A stretch of 47,250 nucleotides of DNA, from positions 1 to 47,250 of IMG/VR virus record IMGVR_UViG_3300009488_000025; one strand, written 5' to 3'. The translations under genes were made by a program, and so were the position numbers. This DNA is from a virus. Under the pieces are notes generated by a model. It saw only the letters and a program-made list of their open reading frames with translations. It was not told where the DNA came from and searched no databases. Below are positions 17,957-23,848 of the stretch, one piece after another (position 1 is the stretch's first letter; the number at the start of each line of letters is the position of its first letter).

Positions 17957-18684
17957 CATTTGATCCGATAGAATTTGAAAAAATAGACATTCTGGAAAGA
18001 ATGTATTCCCGCTTATTGTTGCAATTTCAGGATGCCCCTGTTTTAAAGGATATTTTGCAAGCATTCGGGTGGGAACTTGATGCGCTTTTGAGTGCAGTTG
18101 AGGAAGTAGTGGTCGAGCGCGGTCCAGCCGATGCTATTAAAGTTCAACTTGAAAGCCTTGGGCGAATAGTAGGACAATCTAGGGTTTCAATTGATCAAAG
18201 TGTACTTGCTTGGCTGAGTACGGACGTTCCAGGAGAAACTATTGATCGGTCTCCCGCTTGGGTTACTAATGTTCCCGTTTTAACATTTCTTTTTGCTAAT
18301 GATGACATTTATCGCCAACTCATTGAAGCGCGAATTTATAGAAATTTTACCCAATACGGAAGTATCCCCGAGAATCAAAGAGTGGCTTTGTTGGCATTTG
18401 ATTTAAATGTGAGTTTTCGACGTATTGGTCCTATGATAGTGGATATCCAAGTCCCTAGAGATACGTCCCGCACGACAATTGCCATTATTTTAGGAGTTTT
18501 ATACTCTCAAGAAGGCATTGTTGATATTATGCCCTATCCACCTACATTGGGCATGGATAGTTTTTGGATTATTCCTGGACTTCCCGGGTGTCCTGAATGC
18601 CCTGAATGTCCGTTTGCCCCTGACACTGCCTGTGGTCCAGATATTGGAATATTGGCGGTTAGGCAGGACATAATAATTGTGTAG
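17953..18684 (+). CDS. Baseplate/tail protein (DUF2612-like) with Cys-rich C-terminus
   Basis: 243 residues. It occupies the gpI/gp48 position and resembles DUF2612: QLESLGRIVGQSR, then DDIYRQLIEARIYRNFTQYG and the MIVDIQVPRDTSRTTIAIIL strand. The unusual part is the C-terminus, where CPECPECP at residues 213-220 is followed by C227, giving four Cys within 15 residues. This could bind metal or crosslink to fibre proteins; it is not a usual part of the family as I know it. It is translationally coupled to J. Confidence 0.72.
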   Translation: MTFDPIEFEKIDILERMYSRLLLQFQDAPVLKDILQAFGWELDALLSAVEEVVVERGPADAIKVQLESLGRIVGQSRVSIDQSVLAWLSTDVPGETIDRSPAWVTNVPVLTFLFANDDIYRQLIEARIYRNFTQYGSIPENQRVALLAFDLNVSFRRIGPMIVDIQVPRDTSRTTIAIILGVLYSQEGIVDIMPYPPTLGMDSFWIIPGLPGCPECPECPFAPDTACGPDIGILAVRQDIIIV

Positions 18685-18698
18685 ATAGGAGAGTTAAC

Positions 18699-19073
18699 GT
18701 GGCGAATAGAATTGTTGAAATTGGTGGTATTTGGGCTGAGAGTGCGCCTGATATTCCTTTAGAGGACCCTATACCGGGGGTTACATATGCCAATACGGTG
18801 ATAACGGAAGAAACGATTAATGAGGGGTGGCCTTATACAAATATCATAACTTCAAATGATTTTAATGAAGTTATGAGGAGAATCACACTTTTATTAAGCC
18901 AATTGGAAAGCCAGGGGGTTTTATCTTACTCTATTTTAACTAATTATGTAGTCGGTGCTTTGGTTATGGGCAGTGATGGTGTTTTATATAGAGCAATAGA
19001 GCCAAATGGCCCAAGCTCTACGGAGGTGGACCCGGTTGGGAATCTAGGGACGTGGGAAGATATTCATAATTAA
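18699..19073 (+). CDS. Short fibre-attachment paralogue
   Basis: 124 residues starting at GTG 18699 behind AGGAGA. It is nearly the same domain as residues 1-130 of the next gene: both begin (M)NRIVE-GGIWAE, share PGVTYANT, WPYT, SNDFNE, GVLSYS and YVVGA, and end with VDPVG. The unit probably attaches a fibre to the baseplate. This copy has no shaft or tip, so it may act as an adaptor or be the remains of a fibre gene duplication. Not assigned to a named family. Confidence 0.65.
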   Translation: MANRIVEIGGIWAESAPDIPLEDPIPGVTYANTVITEETINEGWPYTNIITSNDFNEVMRRITLLLSQLESQGVLSYSILTNYVVGALVMGSDGVLYRAIEPNGPSSTEVDPVGNLGTWEDIHN

Positions 19074-19090
19074 TAATATGGGAGATAAAT

Positions 19091-20263
19091 ATGGTGAATA
19101 GAATTGTTGAAATGGGTGGCATTTGGGCTGAGGGTGCGCCCGATGTTCCCCCCGCTCCCGGAGGTATTCCCGTTCCTGGTGTGACGTATGCTAATACGAC
19201 TTTAACTGAGATTCGTATCAATAGAGCATGGCCATATACGGACGTTGCTGCTTCTAATGATTTTAATGAAATTATTAGAAGAATGACTCTTTTGCATACT
19301 CAAATGGAAAAACAGGGGGTTCTATCCTATTCCCTCCTTACTGATTATGTAGTAGGGGCTATGGTTCTTGGATTTGATGAGATTGTATATAGAGCCATTA
19401 GCATAAGTGGCCCGGAATCTGGGGGCGCGGTTGATCCAGTTGGTGCCTCATTGTCGATATGGAAGAAGGTAGGCACGGTCATACAAGTTTCAACAACGGG
19501 TCTAGCAACTGGGACTATTGATTATTCAGGAATTATAGACGTGCCGATTGCTGATCAGACCGAGGCCGAGGCCGGAGCCATAGACAATAAGGCAATGACT
19601 CCATTGAAGACAAAGTTTGCAATTGATGCTTTTGTCACTTCTGCTACTGAAACAAACGAGGGAATAGCTGAATTATCGGATTCTGGTGAAGCTCTTGCAG
19701 GCACAGATCACACTACTATCATGACTCCTCTTAGGGTTAAAAATGCAATTGATGCTATTCCCCCACCACCTACGCCAACTCAATTATGGACAGAGAGTGG
19801 AAGTGATGTTTATCGACCAACCGGAAATGTAGGAGTTGGATTAGCTCCTTCCGAAGCAAAATTAGATGTAGATGGACAAGTAAAAATTAGGGGAGGTGCC
19901 CCCGCTGCTGATAAAATACTAACTTGTGTTGATGCCTCTGGTTTAGCTACTTGGGCCGATCCGGGAGGTGGTGGTGAAGGCCCATTACAGACTACCGTTG
20001 TTTCAGGCACAACTCCCAGTGCTAATGGCACATCTTTACAAATGACACATACTGTACCTTTTGCTAATATTAGAGGGATTGAAGTAATTATTGATTCATC
20101 ACAGGGATACATTGTCCATCCCAATACAGTTTTGCAGAATACGAATTTTACTGTTAGAGCCGCTGGTGATAAGGTTATTGTATTTTTTGAAATAAACAGT
20201 GATAATCTATGGAATAAACAGTGTTACGCTATTATATCCTACGTAGAAGTAGCGGCAACATAA
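19091..20263 (+). CDS. Tail fibre protein
   Basis: 390 residues. Residues ~1-130 duplicate the preceding protein and likely anchor to the baseplate. A shaft follows with phage-fibre repeats (NKAMTPLKTKFAIDAF and TIMTPLRVKNAIDA), a proline hinge, then VYRPTGNVGVGLAPSEAKLD and ILTCVDASGLATWADPGG, common in fibres and intramolecular-trimer shafts. The last ~95 residues form a beta-rich tip that resembles the C-termini of two other proteins in this cluster. GGGAGA precedes ATG 19091. Role: host receptor binding. Confidence 0.75.
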   Translation: MVNRIVEMGGIWAEGAPDVPPAPGGIPVPGVTYANTTLTEIRINRAWPYTDVAASNDFNEIIRRMTLLHTQMEKQGVLSYSLLTDYVVGAMVLGFDEIVYRAISISGPESGGAVDPVGASLSIWKKVGTVIQVSTTGLATGTIDYSGIIDVPIADQTEAEAGAIDNKAMTPLKTKFAIDAFVTSATETNEGIAELSDSGEALAGTDHTTIMTPLRVKNAIDAIPPPPTPTQLWTESGSDVYRPTGNVGVGLAPSEAKLDVDGQVKIRGGAPAADKILTCVDASGLATWADPGGGGEGPLQTTVVSGTTPSANGTSLQMTHTVPFANIRGIEVIIDSSQGYIVHPNTVLQNTNFTVRAAGDKVIVFFEINSDNLWNKQCYAIISYVEVAAT

Positions 20264-20316
20264 AATTCTGTTAGGAATTATACCACTTATTCAATTTATT
20301 TTTAAAGGCAAACAAT

Positions 20317-20685
20317 ATGTCTATTAAAAGCATCTTCAATATAATTCGTCAAAAATTATGGGGCAAAATTCCATCCACAACTTCATTGTGTGCGAGCGAG
20401 AAAACTAAGGACTCACCTGCATTATTGACTAAAATAATCACATTAAAAACCTCAGGCACAGGCGAATTCTCGGCTGAATATCATGGGTTGGATTATCATA
20501 AAATCAGAGGTTATACAGTGGTATTAAATATAAACGATTATCATTGGATGCCTCCTAATTCAAGCCAAGCAGATATGAAGTATGATGCTTGGGTCAGCAA
20601 CAGCAGTATTGTAATTAAGGTGGACCTTAATTTCCCTCTGACACATGGCAGAACGGTTCACTTTGTTATAAATTATGTATCATAA
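20317..20685 (+). CDS. Putative receptor-binding tip protein
   Basis: 122 residues. After a short N-terminal helix the protein consists almost wholly of the tip-like domain: a start TKIITLKTSGTGEF, then HKIRGYTVVLNI, WMPPNSS and a terminal VHFVINYVS. The same order of strands is seen in the last ~95 residues of the fibre at 19091-20263 and of the protein at 20962-21726. AAAGG precedes ATG 20317. It may be a separately encoded alternative tip or a chaperone; experiment would have to decide. Confidence 0.6.
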   Translation: MSIKSIFNIIRQKLWGKIPSTTSLCASEKTKDSPALLTKIITLKTSGTGEFSAEYHGLDYHKIRGYTVVLNINDYHWMPPNSSQADMKYDAWVSNSSIVIKVDLNFPLTHGRTVHFVINYVS

Positions 20686-20710
20686 TTACAATTAACAGGA
20701 AGTCAAATCC

Positions 20711-20950
20711 ATGACCAGAATTTTAATTCCTTCCATAATTGAACCCCAAGGGGCATCTACTCGTTTGGAAATTGTTGATGATATTATTTACACGGGAACC
20801 GCCGTCCCTGGTTCGTTTACTGCTGACCCGGTTTGGTTAATTACAAAGTTAGATGCAACCGATGGGGGCGAATATCCTGAGCTTCACCCAGACGGGAAAG
20901 CAAGTTTTACGAATATTTGGGATGATCGTGTTTCTTTGATTTATTCATAG
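20711..20950 (+). CDS. Small fibre-cluster protein
   Basis: 79 residues, all beta in character. The ending PDGKASFTNIWDDRVSLIYS follows a pattern I know from small virion-region proteins of other tailed phages (a DG-x-F-x-IWDDR-x-SL-Y ending), whose function is not established to me. AGGAAG sits nine bases before ATG 20711. Located between two fibre-type genes with 25- and 11-base gaps, so it is probably part of the adsorption apparatus. Confidence 0.62.
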   Translation: MTRILIPSIIEPQGASTRLEIVDDIIYTGTAVPGSFTADPVWLITKLDATDGGEYPELHPDGKASFTNIWDDRVSLIYS

Positions 20951-20961
20951 GAAAAAATATT

Positions 20962-21726
20962 ATGGCTATTAAAGCAAAGTATGACGTTTTTTTAAAAAAG
21001 TTGAGGGAAAGTGATGTGGGAGTTGTTGCGGGGGCAATCTGGGAGGAATTAGGTGGGAATGCTTATAGATTGGCTGGTAATGTTGGAATAGGTATTGCCG
21101 TTCCATTGAGAAAACTGCATGTGGTAGGTACGATTTTAGCTGATACATTTAAGTCCCATTTAACATCTTCCGGCCAAATGAGTTTTTTGATGGAAAAAGA
21201 CACTTCCTTTACCGTGTATCCAATGGTATTTAAAAAAACGGGGGGCGATTTTATAGGGGGCATACGAGTAGGTTCCACAGATGGAAATTGGTTTATTCTA
21301 ACTGGAATAGAGGCAAATTTAGTAGATTTAAATAAAACAATTACTTTACTTAGTGATGGGAAAGTGGGAATTGATGTAATACCTACTGCTGATTTTCATG
21401 TGGGGGGGTTTACAAAATTAGGGGCTACTAACACCCCTGCAATTAAAATGAAGATTGTCACAGGCACTGTAGAAGATCCTATGGTTTATATGCAACTAGT
21501 TGCACATAATATCGCAGATCATACAAAAATTATATCTATGAATATGCTGATATACACAGCGGAAACCCAGTTTACGGATAAGTACCCCCCCGGGAATACA
21601 ATAACAGGTGCCACGTCTTATACATGTCACATTTCGAATACATATTTAAAAGTATATTTTGATTTAACTGATTCAAGTGGTTTAGTTGGCCTTAAAATTG
21701 AAGCGGTACTTATTTATACAGAGTAA
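20962..21726 (+). CDS. Second tail fibre-like protein
   Basis: 254 residues. Residues ~27-60 contain IWEELGGNAYRLAGNVGIGI then PLRKLHVVGTI, matching the LWTESGSDVYRPTGNVGVGL section of the main fibre, so it shares the shaft-start module. The C-terminal ~95 residues carry the common tip domain (IKMKIVTGTVEDPMVYMQLV, a KIISMNMLIYT strand, YPPGNT, and a final IEAVLIYTE). It lacks the N-terminal anchor of the main fibre. AGGAAAA precedes ATG 20962. Possibly a second adhesin or branch. Confidence 0.65.
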   Translation: MAIKAKYDVFLKKLRESDVGVVAGAIWEELGGNAYRLAGNVGIGIAVPLRKLHVVGTILADTFKSHLTSSGQMSFLMEKDTSFTVYPMVFKKTGGDFIGGIRVGSTDGNWFILTGIEANLVDLNKTITLLSDGKVGIDVIPTADFHVGGFTKLGATNTPAIKMKIVTGTVEDPMVYMQLVAHNIADHTKIISMNMLIYTAETQFTDKYPPGNTITGATSYTCHISNTYLKVYFDLTDSSGLVGLKIEAVLIYTE

Positions 21727-21825
21727 ATAAAAAGAGAAATATTATACTGTTCTTAATTTTCACAAGAGTCTCAACATGTTATCCAATTTTAAATTTAAGG
21801 AATAATAGGTAATTTACCAAGTTAC

Positions 21826-21963
21826 ATGGGGCAGACTGTACTCATTCCCCATGACATTCCAGTAAATAAAATATTGGCTGTAAACATGCTCGCAGAATTA
21901 TCTTTCAATACTTGGGTGCCACCCGGACATGCTGCCTTGAATACTGGGCAATACAATTATTAA
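21826..21963 (+). CDS. Possible 45-residue peptide
   Basis: A short open frame that reads like protein (MGQTVLIPHDIPVNKILAVN at the start, ending HAALNTGQYNY). No good ribosome binding site is placed for ATG 21826; AAGGA lies about 25 bases upstream. It could be a remnant of a fibre gene. Low confidence. Confidence 0.28.
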   Translation: MGQTVLIPHDIPVNKILAVNMLAELSFNTWVPPGHAALNTGQYNY

Positions 21964-22027
21964 ATAAGTGAGGGAAATAGTGCATTAACAATCCATGAAA
22001 ATAATAATTATGTATAAGGATTAAAAA

Positions 22028-22300
22028 ATGAGTATAAGCACAATACAAACAAAAACGCACATGGTATGGGCATATGGAATCATTTGGTACTGTCATTTGC
22101 TCATACTTTTATATATGAATTATCTTTGGATTGATTATGGTAATGCATTTAATTTGAATTTTTTTCATGAACTGCTGGTATATGTATTTAACTTTGTTAA
22201 TTTGATTGTTTTAACAAGTCAGCAATCATTTAGAACTATTAAAGCCTTCAATGACAAAGTTTTTGGATTGTTTAATTCAATCAAGATTCTTATAGAATAA
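22028..22300 (+). CDS. Small two-TM membrane protein, holin candidate
   Basis: 90 residues. Two hydrophobic segments are visible, roughly residues 13-36 (MVWAYGIIWYCHLLILLYMN) and 48-64 (LLVYVFNFVNLIVLTSQ), with a charged C-terminus. Size, topology and position after the fibres are compatible with a holin, but I recognise no endolysin beside it, so this is inference. The start has only a weak upstream AAGGA about seven bases away at 22015-22019. A promoter, a candidate small RNA and a terminator follow. Confidence 0.5.
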   Translation: MSISTIQTKTHMVWAYGIIWYCHLLILLYMNYLWIDYGNAFNLNFFHELLVYVFNFVNLIVLTSQQSFRTIKAFNDKVFGLFNSIKILIE

Positions 22301-22348
22301 GGGGGGCAGTTCCATTAGGCAGTGGTTTTCTGCGTTGAAATAAAAAAC

Positions 22349-22377
22349 TTGATTTAGAGTCGTGATTTTGATAGTAT
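22349..22377 (+). promoter_or_regulatory. Sigma70-type promoter candidate
   Basis: TTGATT at 22349-22354, a 17-base spacer, and TAGTAT at 22372-22377. The predicted start is near 22384, only ~67 bases before the end of a strong terminator, so the likely product is a short RNA rather than an mRNA. Both boxes deviate from consensus at two positions. Confidence 0.45.
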
Positions 22378-22383
22378 AAAGGC

Positions 22384-22450
22384 ACTAAATGAACCAAGGC
22401 TTTTAGTTAATGGACCCCTTACATAGCTGTAACTGTGTAAGGGGTTTTTT
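22384..22450 (+). ncRNA. Candidate small RNA (~67 nt)
   Basis: The span between the predicted start of the promoter at 22349-22377 and the T-run of the terminator. It holds no open frame of note. It could form a first weak stem (ACTAA at ~22384 with TTAGT at ~22402) and ends in the 9-bp terminator stem. Whether it is expressed independently or is only the 3' end of the late transcript cannot be told from sequence. Confidence 0.35.
22415..22450 (+). terminator. Rho-independent terminator
   Basis: CCCCTTACA at 22415-22423 pairs with TGTAAGGGG at 22436-22444, followed by six T bases. It closes the late structural transcript and/or the candidate small RNA. Confidence 0.85.
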
Positions 22451-22537
22451 GTGCTGTGAATGGCAGGAAAATAGGTATATGTTGCAAAAAATACTGGAAT
22501 ATAAAGAAGTTGGGTATATTGTGATAAGCAGATTACT

Positions 22538-22759
22538 ATGGTGACCCGACAATATCAGGGTCCTGAAGCGATGAATTTCGCCGCTGTGATCAGACCATAT
22601 CAGGGGCCTAAGGAGATAAACTACGCCATTGCGACTCGACAATATCAGGGGCCTGAAGCGATGCACTTCTCCGTCATGATTAGATCATATCAGGGGCCTG
22701 AAGAAAGGCGGCAATCAAACCGATCATCTGATTATCAAGGGCATGAGAAAAGACAGTAG
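22538..22759 (+). CDS. Repeat protein with five 15-residue YQGPE-type repeats
   Basis: 73 residues, function unknown. The protein is built from repeats centred on YQGPE (RQYQGPEAMNF, RPYQGPKEI, RQYQGPEAMHF, RSYQGPEER, SDYQGHEKR). The repeat is exactly 45 bases. Several differences between units are synonymous (GGT/GGG, CAG/CAA), which hints that it is translated. Against this, ATG 22538 has no clear ribosome binding site. Highly hydrophilic, no signal peptide or membrane segment. Confidence 0.45.
   Translation: MVTRQYQGPEAMNFAAVIRPYQGPKEINYAIATRQYQGPEAMHFSVMIRSYQGPEERRQSNRSSDYQGHEKRQ
22552..22741 (+). repeat. 45-bp tandem repeat, five units
   Basis: The core ATATCAGGGGCCTGAAG recurs with starts at 22552, 22597, 22642, 22687 and, degenerate, 22732, exactly 45 bases apart. 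Units 1 and 3, and 2 and 4, are most alike, giving a 90-bp higher-order pattern, as if a two-unit block was duplicated. Spacers differ more than the core. Confidence 0.85.
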
Positions 22760-22930
22760 TGGCAGTAATGCGTTGAATTATTTGATTGTAATGATTGTTA
22801 AATTTAGTAACTCAATATCTCGTTTCTATGGAATTCTTTTTACTAGCATTTTATAGAAGGAAATTAAGCAGACGAGGATAAGGCACAGACCCACATAGAT
22901 AAGAATAAACATGGACATATTTTGTCCCCA

Positions 22931-23455
22931 TTATTGTGTATTATTGTTGTTTGTTTTGCATGTTTTTTCAGAAACAGTCATATCATTATGCATATGGAAA
23001 CATGTATATTTTTCAAGTATTTTCCATAAAAATTTGCTATCATAATCAATTATAAATGTCTCTTTTGTTGATGTGTCTTTTGGATTATTGTAACCTACAA
23101 ATTCAATATTAAGACCATATAAAATTTTCTCTTTTTTTGATGCAGTCTTAATAGTTTTCTCGCTTTCATAATACCACATAACGCGAAATATCATGTATGG
23201 ATAATCGGGTTGGTATAGGTGATACGGAAGTTTCTTTTTTAAGTTTTCTGTTTTGCCACACCGATAATCATCTATGTTAAATGGACTATGATATTGACTG
23301 TCCATAATGCATGATACCTGTTTTGATTGAATTTTCTTTTTAATAAAACCTGCAAATCCTTTTGCTGTAATTGAGGTTTTTTGTGCTATGCATACTTGTG
23401 GTGCAAGAAATGCCATTGCTATAGCTATGCTTAAGGTTGTTGTTTTTATAGACAT
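22931..23455 (-). CDS. Secreted/periplasmic protein of unknown function
   Basis: 174 residues with a clear Sec signal peptide: basic start, hydrophobic core SIAIAMAFLAPQ, probable cleavage after CIA at residue 24. The mature part is Lys- and Tyr-rich, with three or four further Cys (for example in QVSCIMDSQYHS and DDYRCGK, and KYTCFHMH) that could form disulfides in the periplasm. No family recognised. It is transcribed against its neighbours on both sides, which suits a moron gene. Its start lies only ~22 bases downstream of a - strand terminator and has no evident Shine-Dalgarno sequence, which suggests attenuation or leaderless expression. Confidence 0.65.
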   Translation of the reverse strand: MSIKTTTLSIAIAMAFLAPQVCIAQKTSITAKGFAGFIKKKIQSKQVSCIMDSQYHSPFNIDDYRCGKTENLKKKLPYHLYQPDYPYMIFRVMWYYESEKTIKTASKKEKILYGLNIEFVGYNNPKDTSTKETFIIDYDSKFLWKILEKYTCFHMHNDMTVSEKTCKTNNNNTQ

Positions 23456-23476
23456 TTTTTGTTTACGAGAAAAGGC

Positions 23477-23515
23477 AAAAAAAACCCTTCACAAGTATTT
23501 TCAACTTGTGAAGGG
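23477..23515 (-). terminator. Rho-independent terminator in the leader of the secreted-protein gene
   Basis: On the - strand a perfect 11-bp stem, CCCTTCACAAG pairing with CTTGTGAAGGG (23485-23495 with 23505-23515), is followed by eight U. It is oriented toward the gene that starts at 23455, so it would stop transcripts before that gene unless antiterminated. Confidence 0.75.
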
Positions 23516-23717
23516 AAAACGAAAAGAAGGGAAAATCTTCGTATGGTGTGTGTGTGTATGGTACGAATCATGCCATATTTGATTTGTTGGAGTCAAATAA
23601 TAATTTCATATAGTGGGTGTTTTTTCTAAGTCAAAATCAAAAAACACTCTGACTGTAGAATGAATTCATCTTAATTTTGAAGAAAATTTCTTATGATTAC
23701 AAGGTTTTTATGCAGTA

Positions 23718-23726
23718 GGGGGGGGG
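23718..23726 (+). repeat. Homopolymeric G9 tract, possible phase-variation switch
   Basis: Nine consecutive G bases in an otherwise AT-rich intergenic region, about 120 bases upstream of the autotransporter start. Such tracts change length by slipped-strand mispairing. In several pathogens they tune expression of surface proteins by altering promoter geometry. Function here is inference. Confidence 0.5.
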
Positions 23727-23848
23727 TAGAAAATAAATTGGTTTGTGATTTTTGGTTGAATAACTAAATTTTATAGTGTAATAACAACAACAGTGTGTCA
23801 TTATAGTGACTTATTGTTAGTTATATTTAATTAAAAAAAGGAAAAAAA

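Larger units (their letters stand above)
23456..23848. other. Divergent intergenic region with G9 tract
   Basis: About 390 bases between the divergent secreted-protein and autotransporter genes. It holds the - strand terminator at 23477-23515, an AT-type inverted repeat (GTGTTTTTT near 23621 with AAAAAACAC near 23639), a run of nine G at 23718-23726, and the GGAAAAAAA ribosome binding region of the autotransporter just before 23849. I cannot place a promoter with confidence; TTGGTT-type -35 candidates lie between the G run and the gene. Confidence 0.6.

Noticed and set aside
22552-22741. CRISPR-like array
   Set aside because: The unit is a 45-bp in-frame coding repeat with diverged but related spacers and no cas gene nearby.
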